Notes: generated by a model from the sequence alone, not told the origin. A DNA stretch of 64,000 nt from Granulicella sp. WH15 (GCF_009914315.1 NZ_CP042596.1:3844001-3908000), one strand, 5' to 3'; counted from the first letter of the stretch, positions 33,601 to 43,264 are shown. Program-made: numbers and translations.

Positions 33601-34362
33601 GTGAATCGATTCCGCCGTCTCCCCCGATTGGATAAGACTCCCATTCGGTTGCCTGTTCGGCCTGCCAATCGGCGGGCGGAACGCTCCCTCAAACAAACCC
33701 TGTTCCATGCCATCCGCGCAATGGCACCCACCCTTCTTGCCCTTTCATTCGCAGGCGTCGCCCACGCACAGGGGACGATGGACTTCTCCGGGGCACAAAC
33801 GCTGATGACAACCTTCAAAACTTTTGCGATTTATGCGGGGGCTGTCATCTGTTTCGGCGGCCTCATTTTTGCGGGAATCCGCATGATGAGTGGGAGATTT
33901 CATTTCACAGCCCCGTCCAAAGAGTTAGGCATTGCCAACCGCGACCTTGGCACGGTGCAGCGCATCGACAAAGACGGCCAGCTCTCCGTAAAGATGGACA
34001 ACGGTAAAGCGGTTAGCTTCGATGCCAACCAGATGCGGCACTTCGACCACGGCTACGCCGTCACCAGCCACAGTTCCCAGGGACTCACGGCAGAGCGTGT
34101 CATGGTCAACATGGACACCGACGTTCATCCCGAACTCATCGACCGCCGCTTTGCCTATGTGTCCGTCTCGCGGGCCTCGCACGACGCGCAGATTTACACC
34201 AATAACGCGGCATCGCTTGCCGAAAGACTCAGCCATGATGTGACAAAATCTTCCGCGATTGACTTGGGGAAAGGGCAAACGCCGATTGCAAGCGTGGGGC
34301 TGGAGCAGGTCGCTCCGTTGAACAAGACACACCCGGTTACGGACCTTGGCTTGGCCCTTTGA
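33601..34362 (+). pseudogene. In-frame fusion remnant: VirB2/TrbC pilin head joined to MobF relaxase/helicase tail
   Basis: Residues 1-100 form a VirB2/TrbC-like pilin: a signal peptide ending GVAHAQ, then FKTFAIYAGAVICFGGLIFA and a second helix start (GIRMMSG). At about 33897 the protein switches to FTAPSKELGIANRDLGTV, and continues with SHSSQGLTAERVMVNM and RRFAYVSVSRASHDAQIYTN, the final helicase motifs of TrwC/TraI (MobF) relaxases. Both ends look genuine, so the middle of a conjugation region (rest of virB2, other T4SS genes and most of the relaxase) was lost by one deletion that kept the frame. Start is GTG 33601 with AGGAGG-like GGAGGT upstream. Confidence 0.8.
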
Positions 34363-34366
34363 GCTT

Positions 34367-35506
34367 TCACAGTGCATCCTCGACGGGACGTACCTCGAAG
34401 TCCTGTTTGTCCGAACCGAAGTAGCGCCGCCGCATCCAGAACGCGACGTTCACCAAGCCGATGAGCGCCGGAACTTCAATGAGCGGGCCGACGACACCGA
34501 CGAACGCCTCGCCAGAGTTCAATCCGAAGACTGCAACGGCGACCGCAATCGCCAGCTCGAAGTTGTTCCCGGCGGCGGTGAAAGAAAGCGTGGCTGATTG
34601 TGCATAATCCGCGCCGAGCCGCTTGCCCATCCAAAAGCTGACCAGGAACATGACTAGGAAGTAGATGACTAGCGGGACGGCGATCTTCACCACGTCCAGC
34701 GGTAGCCTCACGATGAGGTCGCCCTTGAGCGAAAACATCACCAGAATCGTGAACAGCAGCGCAACCAGCGTGAGTGGACTTATCCGAGGAATGAGGCGTG
34801 TCCGATACCATTCCTCTCCTTTGAGCCGAATCAGGACGAAGCGTGTCAGGAATCCCGCGACGAATGGAACCCCGAGGTAGAGTCCGACGCTCTTTGCAAT
34901 CTGGCCGATCCCGATTTCGACAACGCTGCCCTCAAGGCCAAACCACTTCGGAAATACCGTGAGAAAGGCCCAGGCATAGAGGCTGTAGAAGAGCACCTGA
35001 AAGACGCTGTTAATAGCGACCAGCCCCGCGACGTAATCCGTATCACCTTCCGCAAGCTCATTCCAGACAAGCACCATCGCAATGCAACGTGCAATGCCGA
35101 TTAGGATAAGGCCGCGCATGTATGCCGGTTCGCTGCGGAGAAATACAACCGCAAGAACAAACATAAGCGCCGGGCCGATGAGCCAGTTCTGCACCAGCGA
35201 CAGACCGAGCACGCGCTTATTGCGGAAGACCTCGCCCAGCTTCTCGTATCGCACCTTCGCCAGCGGCGGGAACATCATGATGATGAGTCCGATGGCGATG
35301 GGGATGTTCGTTGTGCCCGTCTGAAAGCGATTGACGAAGGCCGCCGAGCTGGGAACAAAGTGGCCGATGCCCACGCCAACAGCCATTGCGAGAAATATCC
35401 AGAGCGTCAGGAAGCGATCCAGAAAGGACAACTTCTTTCGTTGCGTAGGAGCGCATACGCGGCCTTGCGTCACAGAGGGAACCATATCTAGCAAGCCTCG
35501 CAGCAT
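34367..35506 (-). CDS. acr3: Arsenite efflux transporter, Acr3 type
   Basis: A 379-residue, ten-helix permease of the ACR3 group: [38 protein letters not shown], and [19 protein letters not shown] with the cysteine required in Acr3 proteins; later [17 protein letters not shown]. It exports As(III) using the proton gradient. The start at 35506 overlaps arsR by 19 bases; the ATG at 35485, just past the arsR stop, is an alternative. Its 3' end is 4 bases from the convergent fusion relic. Confidence 0.93.
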   Translation of the reverse strand: MLRGLLDMVPSVTQGRVCAPTQRKKLSFLDRFLTLWIFLAMAVGVGIGHFVPSSAAFVNRFQTGTTNIPIAIGLIIMMFPPLAKVRYEKLGEVFRNKRVLGLSLVQNWLIGPALMFVLAVVFLRSEPAYMRGLILIGIARCIAMVLVWNELAEGDTDYVAGLVAINSVFQVLFYSLYAWAFLTVFPKWFGLEGSVVEIGIGQIAKSVGLYLGVPFVAGFLTRFVLIRLKGEEWYRTRLIPRISPLTLVALLFTILVMFSLKGDLIVRLPLDVVKIAVPLVIYFLVMFLVSFWMGKRLGADYAQSATLSFTAAGNNFELAIAVAVAVFGLNSGEAFVGVVGPLIEVPALIGLVNVAFWMRRRYFGSDKQDFEVRPVEDAL

Positions 35507-35904
35507 TGTTCATTGACAGTCGTGGGCAACGGAGCGCCTTCCAGCGCGGGGTACTTCGACGGAGAGCAGCAAACCTTTGTGAGACGCCCTCTGTCTGCCT
35601 GCATCGCCTTATCTTCTTTCAGCCAATCGAGGGTCTGCCGGAGAATCTGTGTCGCTCCGATGTGCGGCGGCATGACGATGCGGTAGTGCATCCACTTGCC
35701 CTCACGTCGCGCTGAGACGATACCAGCGTTCCGCAGGTATGCCAAATGCCGGGAGACCTTGGGCTGAGGACCGCCGAGGATTTCTACGAAGTAGCAGACA
35801 CAAACCTCCTGGTCTCCCATGAGGTTGAGTAGCCGGAGGCGAGTGTTATCCCCCAGAGCTTGAAAGAACTGCTGCATATCGAACTGTTGTGCGCGTCTTG
35901 CCAT
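35488..35904 (-). CDS. arsR: ArsR-family arsenite-responsive repressor
   Basis: I chose the ATG at 35904 ([17 protein letters not shown]); the open frame extends to 35952 but would run through the operator. The 138-residue protein has the ArsR winged helix with the metal-binding EVCVC in helix 3 ([19 protein letters not shown], then [14 protein letters not shown]). The C-terminal tail is rich in cysteine (CCSP and QCCEAC), which may add a second As(III) site. It represses acr3 and probably the divergent arsM operon. Confidence 0.92.
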   Translation of the reverse strand: MARRAQQFDMQQFFQALGDNTRLRLLNLMGDQEVCVCYFVEILGGPQPKVSRHLAYLRNAGIVSARREGKWMHYRIVMPPHIGATQILRQTLDWLKEDKAMQADRGRLTKVCCSPSKYPALEGAPLPTTVNEQCCEAC

Positions 35905-35907
35905 AAA

Positions 35908-35950
35908 GAATGTATACGCCTTGACGAATACGAATGCAAGGGATACATTC
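35908..35950. promoter_or_regulatory. Divergent arsR/arsM operator region
   Basis: GAATGTAT (35908-35915) and ATACATTC (35943-35950) form a perfect inverted repeat with a 27-base spacer, and CGAATACGAATG lies between them. Both arms flank the expected promoters of arsR (minus) and arsM (plus), which start 78 bases apart. I infer binding sites for ArsR. A strong GGAGGTGGGAG ribosome site precedes arsM. Confidence 0.55.
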
Positions 35951-35981
35951 ACCCTAACGAATATGTTTTGGAGGTGGGAGC

Positions 35982-36881
35982 ATGGCAGAAGAGATTCTTG
36001 AGTCCGTCCGGTCGAAATACGGCGCAGTCGCGCAGAGCACGCTATCGAGTAACGATGACGGCGTAAAGGCCGTTGCGGAAGCCTTTGGCTATTCGGCGGA
36101 AGAACTGACCTCGATTCCAGCCGAGGCCAACATGGGCCTGTCTTGCGGCAATCCCACGGCGACCGCCCACATTCGGCCTGGTGAGGTAGTTGTAGACCTC
36201 GGCTCTGGTGGTGGCTTGGATGTCTTTCTGGCGTCGAAGATGGTGGGGCCAGAGGGTCGAGCTATCGGCATTGACATGACTCCGGCCATGATTGAGCGGG
36301 CCAGAGCTAACGCAACGGCGGGCGGCTATACCAACGTGGAGTTTTATCAGTCCACTATCGACCGTATTCCGCTTCCTGACGCTTCGGCTGATTGCGTCAT
36401 CTCGAACTGCGTCCTTAATCTCGCACCCGATAAGCCCGCCGTCTTCCGCGAGATCGCCCGCGTACTTAAGCCCGGTGGCCGCGTAGCCGTCAGTGACATT
36501 GCCTTGAAGGGTGAGCTGCCGGAGGCCGTGGCTCGTAGCATGGCTGCCTACGTGGGTTGCATCGCTGGTGCAATCAGGATCGAAGACTACCGCGCCGGTC
36601 TTCTCGCTGCCGGATTCGAGCACGTTGAGATCGTGGACAGTGGAGCCGACCTAAACGCTTACACGAAGGTTGAAAATCAGTCAGGTTGCTGCTCTCCGGC
36701 AATGGATGGAGAGTCTTGCTGTACTCCCACATCCGATACGGCAGCGTCACTCCACACAGAACTGACCGACCTGCTAACGCAGCATGATCTCAACTCGGCG
36801 GCCGCAAGCGTGAAAGTCTATGCCGTCAAGCCGAGAGCTACCGACACTCGCTCCTGCTGTGGCCCAACGTGCTGCTCGTAA
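35982..36881 (+). CDS. arsM: Arsenite methyltransferase ArsM
   Basis: A 299-residue SAM-dependent enzyme. Motif [21 protein letters not shown]. The three conserved arsenic-binding cysteines appear in GLSCGNP, SNCVLNL and YVGCIAGA. The C-terminal tail has extra CC pairs ([20 protein letters not shown]) that may bind As(III). It methylates arsenite to less ionic or volatile species. First gene of a plus-strand operon. Confidence 0.95.
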   Translation: MAEEILESVRSKYGAVAQSTLSSNDDGVKAVAEAFGYSAEELTSIPAEANMGLSCGNPTATAHIRPGEVVVDLGSGGGLDVFLASKMVGPEGRAIGIDMTPAMIERARANATAGGYTNVEFYQSTIDRIPLPDASADCVISNCVLNLAPDKPAVFREIARVLKPGGRVAVSDIALKGELPEAVARSMAAYVGCIAGAIRIEDYRAGLLAAGFEHVEIVDSGADLNAYTKVENQSGCCSPAMDGESCCTPTSDTAASLHTELTDLLTQHDLNSAAASVKVYAVKPRATDTRSCCGPTCCS

Positions 36882-36908
36882 CCTCGCTTGTTCGCAAAGG
36901 ACGCTCCC

Positions 36909-37397
36909 ATGCCGCACTACAACATCTTGTTTCTTTGCACCGGCAACTCCAGCCGGTCGATCATGGCAGAGGCAATCATGAACTGCAAAGGCGCACCCAA
37001 CTTCACCGCTTACAGCGCGGGCAGCCATCCTACGGGAACGGTGCGGCCCAAAGCCCTGCGGCAGATCGAGGCCGCCGGACTGAGCGCGGAAGGCTTTCGG
37101 AGTAAATCGTGGGAGGAGTTTACGAAACCGGACTCCCCTCATCTAAGCTTCGTTTTCACCGTCTGCGACAATGCCGCCAAAGAGGTGTGCCCTGTATGGC
37201 CGGGGCAACCAATGACCGCTCATTGGGGCATTCCCGATCCCGCCGCCGTCGAGGGAACCCCCGAGGAAATTGAGCGTGCGTACAAGCAAGCGTTCGCCAT
37301 GCTGACGACTCGCATCTCCCTGATGCTTGCTCTGCCGTTGGCAACGATGGAATCCTTAGCCATCAAAAAAGAAATCGACAGCATAGGAAAGAGATAA
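36909..37397 (+). CDS. arsC: Arsenate reductase, low-molecular-weight phosphatase type
   Basis: From ATG 36909 the protein has 162 residues. The catalytic loop CTGNSSRS (Cx5R) is at the N-terminus; further thiols in VCDNAAKEVCPVWPG likely take part in the disulfide cascade. It reduces As(V) to As(III) with thioredoxin as electron source. It lies 27 bases after arsM and 5 before the oxidoreductase gene. Confidence 0.92.
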   Translation: MPHYNILFLCTGNSSRSIMAEAIMNCKGAPNFTAYSAGSHPTGTVRPKALRQIEAAGLSAEGFRSKSWEEFTKPDSPHLSFVFTVCDNAAKEVCPVWPGQPMTAHWGIPDPAAVEGTPEEIERAYKQAFAMLTTRISLMLALPLATMESLAIKKEIDSIGKR

Positions 37398-37402
37398 GCA
37401 CG

Positions 37403-38767
37403 ATGCGATTCCTCATCATTGGTGGCAGCGACGCCGGTATCAGTGCGGCTCTGCGAGCGCACGAAGTCAACCCCCAGGCGGAGGTTACGGTGCTGCTTGA
37501 GGACGATTTTCCCAACTACAGCATCTGCGGTTTGCCCTTCTATCTCAGTGGCGAAACGCCGGACTGGAAGAGTCTTGCCCATCGCACAGAGTTCGACGGC
37601 ATTGCTATACGCCGTGGATACCGCGCAACCCGCATCGACATCGCTGCGAAGACGGTGGAGGTCTCTACAGCGGAGTCCGGCCAGATCAGCTTTCCTTATG
37701 ACAAGCTGTTGATCGGAACGGGTGCAGGTCCGATACAGCCACAGATTGACGGCTGGCGGCTTCCCGGCGTCTTTCTGTTACACACGATGAAAGACAGCTT
37801 CGCCGTCCATCAATACTTGGAAGATGCGAAACCGCGCCGTGCAGTGATTATCGGAGCGGGATATATCGGCCTTGAGATGGCCGATGCACTCACGCATCGC
37901 GGTATTGAAGTGATCGTGGCAAGCCGCACCTCTTCCGTGCTCGCCACGGTCGATCCTGAGTTCGGCGACTCCGTTGGAAAAGAACTGGAGCGGCACGGCG
38001 TTACCGTTTGCACGAACGTAGACGCGAGTAAAATCTCGCAGGTTGGTAACCAGCTTCATATTTCAGGAAGTCATGGCTTCGAGCAGGATTGCGAAATGGT
38101 CCTCATCGCCGTGGGCGTGAAGCCCAATGCAACGCTTGGTGTGGAAGCTGGTTTAGGAGTCGGGCAGAAAGGTGCTCTCCTCACAAATCGAAGGATGGAG
38201 AGTGGAGTGCCGGATATATATGTTGCCGGAGACTGTGGAGAGACTTGGCACAAGCTTCTCAGCCGTTACGTTTATCTCCCGCTTGGCACCACCGCTCACA
38301 AGCAAGGTCGCATCGCGGGAGAGAATGCGATGGGTGGCCAGCGTGAGTTTACCGGATCGCTTGGGACACAGGTCGTCAAGATATTCGACCTAGTGATTGC
38401 ACGTACCGGCCTTCGACAAGACGAAGCAGACCACTACGGCTTTCAGCCTTTCACGGTGGAGAGCACGATGAACGACCACAAAGCCTACTGTCCCGGTGCC
38501 ACGCCTCTCCGAGTACGCGTAACAGGCGACCTTGCGACGGGACGCCTGTTGGGAGCGCAGCTCATGGGTAAGTGGGGGGCCGAGGTGTCCAAGCGAATCG
38601 ACGTGTTCGCTACCGCGCTCTTTCATGCGATGAGAGTCGATGACATCTCCGATCTCGACCTTAGCTATACCCCGCCACTCAGCAGTCCGTGGGACCCGGT
38701 ACAGATGGCTTGCCAATCTTGGAACACGACAGTCAACACCATCCGAGGAGAAAGACAGCATGTATAA
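37403..38767 (+). CDS. FAD/NAD(P)H disulfide-reductase-type protein of the ars operon
   Basis: A 454-residue flavoprotein: FAD-binding GGSDAGISAALRA, redox cysteine in NYSICGLPFYLSG, NAD-binding VIIGAGYIGLEMADALTHRG, second FAD motif IYVAGDCGET, and a C-terminal dimerisation domain (TTAHKQGRIAGENAMGG onwards). The single cysteine in SICGLPFY is as in CoA-disulfide reductases and NADH oxidases. Its place between two arsC genes suggests that it regenerates a thiol for arsenate reduction, but this is inference. Its stop overlaps the next start by 8 bases. Confidence 0.85.
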   Translation: MRFLIIGGSDAGISAALRAHEVNPQAEVTVLLEDDFPNYSICGLPFYLSGETPDWKSLAHRTEFDGIAIRRGYRATRIDIAAKTVEVSTAESGQISFPYDKLLIGTGAGPIQPQIDGWRLPGVFLLHTMKDSFAVHQYLEDAKPRRAVIIGAGYIGLEMADALTHRGIEVIVASRTSSVLATVDPEFGDSVGKELERHGVTVCTNVDASKISQVGNQLHISGSHGFEQDCEMVLIAVGVKPNATLGVEAGLGVGQKGALLTNRRMESGVPDIYVAGDCGETWHKLLSRYVYLPLGTTAHKQGRIAGENAMGGQREFTGSLGTQVVKIFDLVIARTGLRQDEADHYGFQPFTVESTMNDHKAYCPGATPLRVRVTGDLATGRLLGAQLMGKWGAEVSKRIDVFATALFHAMRVDDISDLDLSYTPPLSSPWDPVQMACQSWNTTVNTIRGERQHV

Positions 38768-39152
38768 GGTAATCTTCGCTTGCGTTCACAACGCAGGCCG
38801 CTCTCAGATGGCGGCGGCATTCTTCAATCACCTTGCAGATCCGCAAAAAGCCGTAGCTATTTCAGCGGGGACGGAGCCGGGTGTGCGCGTCCATCCCGAA
38901 GTCCAGGCAGTTATGCAAGAGATTGGGATTGACCTGAGCCATGCGAAGCCGCAAAAACTGACTGAGGAGCTGGCGAAGGATGCACAGCTCCTCATCACAA
39001 TGGGATGCGGGGATAAATGCCCCTATGTGCCCGGATTGCGTCGAGATGACTGGCCGCTACAGGACCCCAAAGGACTGCCCATTCAAGAGGTGCGCGCTAT
39101 ACGAGACGAAATTCGTCAGAGAGTCAAATTGCTGATCGCTGCGAACGCTTGA
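38760..39152 (+). CDS. Second arsenate reductase / LMW phosphatase-type protein
   Basis: A 130-residue protein starting at ATG 38760 inside the end of the preceding gene. Catalytic loop CVHNAGRS (Cx5R), then SAGTEPGVRVHPEVQAVMQE and a later MGCGDKCPYVPG, which carries the thiols used by ArsC-type enzymes. It differs clearly from the first arsC (HNAGRS against GNSSRS). The long open frame back to 38640 belongs to the neighbour's other frame. Its end is two bases from the convergent nuclease gene. Confidence 0.88.
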   Translation: MYKVIFACVHNAGRSQMAAAFFNHLADPQKAVAISAGTEPGVRVHPEVQAVMQEIGIDLSHAKPQKLTEELAKDAQLLITMGCGDKCPYVPGLRRDDWPLQDPKGLPIQEVRAIRDEIRQRVKLLIAANA

Positions 39153-39154
39153 CC

Positions 39155-41437
39155 CTACGCTATGGCGGTTGGCTCAACCGATGCAGCGATGGATTCGATG
39201 ACATACGGCTCGCCCATCATCATGTTGTAGTGATTGATGTGCTTCGTCTTGACGAAAATACTCTTGAAGACCACCCGCTGTTTCTGGACAGCCCCATCGT
39301 CAAACGTCATGAATACATCATCCGGGATGGAATGCGACCCGTCGTTCACCCAGCTAAAGAGGGCCTTGCAGATCAGCTTTTCCTCACCGTCGAACAAATC
39401 AACGATTTCGTCATACCCGATTCCACCGAGGATGCGGAAGTAGTGTTCCAAAATGCGCCGCATTGCATTCTGGACGCCCGGTGCTTGCGGTCTGCTGTCA
39501 CGGACTTCCGCCCACAGCAGGTCATACGACGTTTTGATGGGGTTGATGGTGTACTTCTGGACCTTCGACTTCCCATCGACCTTCCGTATGATCCAGAACG
39601 TCTCTTCTGTGAATGCTTGCCCCGCAGAGCGGTCTTTATGGAAGGTGATTTCTTTGTGAAAGTAGACGTTGTGCGTAAGCACGAATACCTGCTTGATGTG
39701 ACTGCGCTTGGCACGTACATCTTCGAGGGTCTGACGAATCAGACTTCCAACGATAAAAAGAACATCGCTATCCAAGCTCGATACCGGATCATCGAAGACG
39801 ATCACGCGATCCGTGGTGACGCCGGATGCTGATTCGCTCCCCTTCAACAAGTGATAGAAGTACAAAAACGTGATGAAGCTGCGTTCTCCTTCACTCAGCG
39901 TCTCTTTAGCGTCGCTTCCGTCCGATCTGCGTAGCCGGTAAAGATTGGTGCTTGTCGCTTCCAGCGAAAAACTCGCAAAGCCGAAGGCATTCAGGAGTTT
40001 GTTAATTTCATCTACGGTCGGACGAACGCTGGTGGTTTGCTTCTCCAGGCCGCGCAACTCGGCATCTTTCGTTTTCCGTTCGGAGGTCGCTGCCGCTATC
40101 TGCTGCTCAAGAGAGCTGATGGCAGCGTCCACGCTTTTCTTGTCGCGCTGGTATTTAACAAACTCGGCTGTGGTCTCGCTATGAGCGAAAAAGGCCCATA
40201 CGTCCGCGATGAGCTGCGTTTGAGCGGATGCCAGATTTGCCACCATCGTATTGTGTTCACGGATCGAGCCATTCGCCTTCTCAATCAGGTCTTTCATCTT
40301 CTGGAGAATGTCTTTGAGCGGTTCCAGCGCGATGGATTGGCTCGGCTCCTTGGCCTTCTGTTCCAGTCGTTGCCGATTCGTTTGGAATCGGGCATCGAAG
40401 ACCTGCTTTTCTGTTTTCAGCATGGCGGTATCGAGAAAGCGGGAAGCTGTAGCCACCACCGTATCGACTGTCTGGCTGATGCGTTCTCCTGCCAGCAAGT
40501 ACCCGTCTTTCAGGGCAGCGATGGCAGAAGCGTCCTGGGTAAAGGTTTCGTCGAAGTATTCCTCCAGGCTTGCGGCGAGGCTTTGAGGCGCTTTCTGCTG
40601 GCAGAAGGGGCAATCTCCGTCGTTCACGTCGTAGTAGGCGATGCCTTGCTTGACCCAATCGCTGTTGCCCAGCCGCAGGATCATGGCCGCAATGTCTACA
40701 TCGGACTTTCCGATGACTCGCTTGGCGAGAATGGGATCGGCCTCCCACGCGAGAAATTGGGTGTCGTTAATCGTGCTCAATAGCGATTCGGTGGTCGGCG
40801 TTGTTCCGAACAGGGAGGCCGCACGCGCCTCAAGGTCAGATTGGATAGGCAAAGGCGCGGGTGCTTTCTTTTGGCATTCCGTAACAAGCCGATTCTTAAA
40901 CTTCAGCTTGTCTCCACGGTAGCCCGTTAGCGCCCCCTGTAGCTTTGCATCGTGCCGTTTCTTGGCCTCCCAGCCCGCATCCCGAAAATTATCTTCAAGT
41001 CGTGCGAGTTCTCCTCGCTTGCCGCCTGTGCCATCGTCACCCTGTAATGTGTGAGTGAGATTTTCGATCTTCCGGGTGAGGTCTGCCGAGTCAAGTTTTG
41101 CTTGCGCGATCTTATTTTGGGTTTCTACGTCTTTCTGACCCAGGGTAAAAATGCCTTTTAGGTCTCCCGGCTGGTTGAAGTTCTTAGCTACAAAATCGCG
41201 GTTGTAGACAAATGTTTCCAGCTTCGTCCCGCGTTGCCAATGAACAGCACATTTGGAATATGGGCTGCTATCAGCGATCAGACGCGATACAGTAGTTTTC
41301 CCAGCTCCGTTGGGGCCATACACAAAGTTGATCTCACGCAGTCCGTCCATCAACTCGACGGCATCTCCGTAACTGGCGCATCCTGAAATCTCAAGTCGGT
41401 CAATCATGCGTTCATCGGCGCAGACGCACTTAGGCAT
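39155..41437 (-). CDS. RloC-like tRNA anticodon nuclease with ATPase and zinc hook
   Basis: A 760-residue protein. Walker A GPNGAGKT at 41-48; long coiled-coil stretches interrupted by a zinc-hook CPFC at 276-279; ABC-type signature LSEGERSFITFLYF and Walker B VIVFDDPVSSLDS; then ITFHKDRSAG. The C-terminal part has the anticodon-nuclease pattern: Arg660-x3-Glu664 (RRILEHYF) and His702 in WVNDGSH. This is the RloC/PrrC layout, in which ATPase-controlled cleavage of a tRNA anticodon stops phage growth. No restriction-modification genes adjoin it, which fits RloC rather than PrrC. The methionine at 41407 is an alternative start. Confidence 0.85.
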   Translation of the reverse strand: MPKCVCADERMIDRLEISGCASYGDAVELMDGLREINFVYGPNGAGKTTVSRLIADSSPYSKCAVHWQRGTKLETFVYNRDFVAKNFNQPGDLKGIFTLGQKDVETQNKIAQAKLDSADLTRKIENLTHTLQGDDGTGGKRGELARLEDNFRDAGWEAKKRHDAKLQGALTGYRGDKLKFKNRLVTECQKKAPAPLPIQSDLEARAASLFGTTPTTESLLSTINDTQFLAWEADPILAKRVIGKSDVDIAAMILRLGNSDWVKQGIAYYDVNDGDCPFCQQKAPQSLAASLEEYFDETFTQDASAIAALKDGYLLAGERISQTVDTVVATASRFLDTAMLKTEKQVFDARFQTNRQRLEQKAKEPSQSIALEPLKDILQKMKDLIEKANGSIREHNTMVANLASAQTQLIADVWAFFAHSETTAEFVKYQRDKKSVDAAISSLEQQIAAATSERKTKDAELRGLEKQTTSVRPTVDEINKLLNAFGFASFSLEATSTNLYRLRRSDGSDAKETLSEGERSFITFLYFYHLLKGSESASGVTTDRVIVFDDPVSSLDSDVLFIVGSLIRQTLEDVRAKRSHIKQVFVLTHNVYFHKEITFHKDRSAGQAFTEETFWIIRKVDGKSKVQKYTINPIKTSYDLLWAEVRDSRPQAPGVQNAMRRILEHYFRILGGIGYDEIVDLFDGEEKLICKALFSWVNDGSHSIPDDVFMTFDDGAVQKQRVVFKSIFVKTKHINHYNMMMGEPYVIESIAASVEPTAIA

Positions 41438-41546
41438 CCTCTGCTAACCGTCCTCTAGTATGTGCAACCGAGAATACTCTCTTTATCTCCGCGCGCAACT
41501 CTAAGTATTTCATTTCAGGAGTGCATTGCCAGTAGGGAGGAAGTCT

Positions 41547-41598
41547 CCTCCCCGCTGCGACCGCGTGCGCGTTCTCCGCTCCCTCCTCAGCGGGGAGG
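41547..41598. repeat. Inverted repeat in the gap before ardC
   Basis: CCTCCCCGCTG (41547-41557) and CAGCGGGGAGG (41588-41598) pair perfectly over 11 bases with a 30-base loop. The gap 41438-41870 has no gene that I can support; it is pyrimidine-rich on the plus strand. The hairpin may be a terminator for upstream transcription. Confidence 0.5.
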
Positions 41599-41870
41599 TC
41601 CACCCTCCCCGCAACGCCCCACCGGGTAGAACAAGCAAAAGCCGCTAAGGGGAGCTTCGCCCCTCGCGCCTGCAAGCCACTCCCCAATCTTCCGCGCTTC
41701 GCTTGTGCAGACCTCCGCTGCGCTCCGCCCTCCGCTTTGCTCCGGGTGGGGATACCCCTCGGCTTGCACTTGCTACCCCCCACCTTCGCCAGGAGGCGTT
41801 CGGCATGTACATGCCGCGTTTCAACGCGGACGTGCAACAGCAACCGCAACTACGAGGGAGGAAGCAAGCG

Positions 41871-42848
41871 ATGAAGAAGCCAAGCACCAGCAGCAGACCG
41901 AACATCTACCAGACCGTTACCGACCGCATTCTTTCCAGCCTCAAGGCTGACGTCATTCCGTGGGAGAAGCCGTGGCAGACCCCGCACTTTACCGGAGGCC
42001 CGTTCCCGCGCAACTTCCGTACCGGGAAGCCCTATCGCGGCATCAACGTATTTTTGCTTTGGTCCAGCCCCTATAACTCTCCCTTCTGGCTCACCTTCAA
42101 ACAGGCGCAGGAGCTAAAAGGCACCGTCCGCAAGGGAGAGAAAGGGACGCAGATTGTCTTTTACAAACAGCTACGCGACCGCAGGAAAGAAGACGAAAGC
42201 ACCCGCGAAGCGGACGACCGCGCCCCCTTCGTTCTTTGCTACTACACCGTTTTCAACGTGGAGCAGTGCGACGGCCTCACGCTCCCACAGATCATCGAGC
42301 AGCCCACCACCGCCCCGGAGATCGACGCGGACGAGACTTGCGAAGCCATCGTTACCGGATGGGAGAACCGCCCCGCCCTTCATCTGACCAGTGCGACCGA
42401 GTGCCGCGCTTACTACCGGCCAAGCACCGACTCCGTCCACATGCCCGTCCGCTCCCGCTTCGTGGATACGCCCCACTACTACAGCACCCTGTTTCACGAG
42501 CTAATCCACAGCACCGGCCACGAAAGCCGCTTGAATCGCACCTTTGGCGACCGTTTCGGAGATCACCTCTACAGCAAGGAGGAACTGGTAGCCGAGATGG
42601 GCGCAGCCTTCCTTTGCGCCATCGCGGAGATTGCCAACGAACACACCGACCGCAACACCACTGCCTATATTCAGAACTGGATTTCCAAGCTGGAAGAGGA
42701 TAACCGCCTCATCGTCCACGCTGCCGCGAACGCTCAGAAAGCCGTGGACTCGATTCTCGGCACCACGTTTGCGGAAGAGGAAGAAGACGCCGCCGCCGCG
42801 TTGCAGCCGCCCGTCCCCGCAGCGGCAGAACTTGCGGAGGTGGCGTAA
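41871..42848 (+). CDS. ardC: ArdC-type antirestriction protein
   Basis: A 325-residue protein from ATG 41871 with GGGAGGAAG upstream. N-terminal ssDNA-binding part: NIYQTVTDRILSSLKADVIP, WEKPWQTPHF and PYRGINVFLLW. C-terminal zinc peptidase-like part: YYSTLFHELIHSTGHESRLN with HExxH, then YSKEELVAEMGAAFLC carrying the third ligand. Known ArdC protects incoming single-stranded DNA and blocks type I restriction during conjugation. Overlaps the next gene (TAATG). It is a conjugative-element hallmark. Confidence 0.92.
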   Translation: MKKPSTSSRPNIYQTVTDRILSSLKADVIPWEKPWQTPHFTGGPFPRNFRTGKPYRGINVFLLWSSPYNSPFWLTFKQAQELKGTVRKGEKGTQIVFYKQLRDRRKEDESTREADDRAPFVLCYYTVFNVEQCDGLTLPQIIEQPTTAPEIDADETCEAIVTGWENRPALHLTSATECRAYYRPSTDSVHMPVRSRFVDTPHYYSTLFHELIHSTGHESRLNRTFGDRFGDHLYSKEELVAEMGAAFLCAIAEIANEHTDRNTTAYIQNWISKLEEDNRLIVHAAANAQKAVDSILGTTFAEEEEDAAAALQPPVPAAAELAEVA

Positions 42849-43264
42849 TGCAGACCATCCTCGACATTCTCAAGATGGCCGGAGGATTCCGGCCTAACCT
42901 CTACCTCAAAATCGAAAACGCTCCCTATATGGCTCTTGTTATCGAAACCATCGGAACGGGGCCGATGGGACTCCCCGCTCTCTCCGTCGCGCACTACGGC
43001 GAACAGAACGGCGACCTTATGCGTGACCCGGAGATGTGTTTCGAGTTGTGCCTGCCTATCGCAAGTAAGGCGTGTCTCGATCCCTTCTACTGGCGCAACG
43101 ATTACTTCGGCGTGGAGCAGTGGAGCCGCAATCTCGTTCGTGAGCATTACGTGTGCCTGTTGGAACTGCATAAGCAGCATGAGCGGTTCGCGGAGACATG
43201 GAACGACAACCTCAGATTGCAAGGCTTTGTAGAAGCCTTCACGGACAAGTCGATTCGTGGCTAG
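42848..43264 (+). CDS. DUF6908-type conserved element protein
   Basis: A 138-residue protein: PNLYLKIENAPYMALVIETI, LPALSVAHYGEQNGDLM, RDPEMCFELC, then PFYWRNDYFGVEQWSR. I recognise it as the small protein usually found between ardC and parB in integrative elements; the name DUF6908 is from memory. Function unknown. Its ATG shares a base with the ardC stop, so it is co-translated. Confidence 0.75.
   Translation: MQTILDILKMAGGFRPNLYLKIENAPYMALVIETIGTGPMGLPALSVAHYGEQNGDLMRDPEMCFELCLPIASKACLDPFYWRNDYFGVEQWSRNLVREHYVCLLELHKQHERFAETWNDNLRLQGFVEAFTDKSIRG

Noticed and set aside
41430..41849. A 139-codon minus-strand frame before ardC
   Set aside because: It has low-complexity translation and overlaps the start of the nuclease gene and an inverted repeat; there is no ribosome site.
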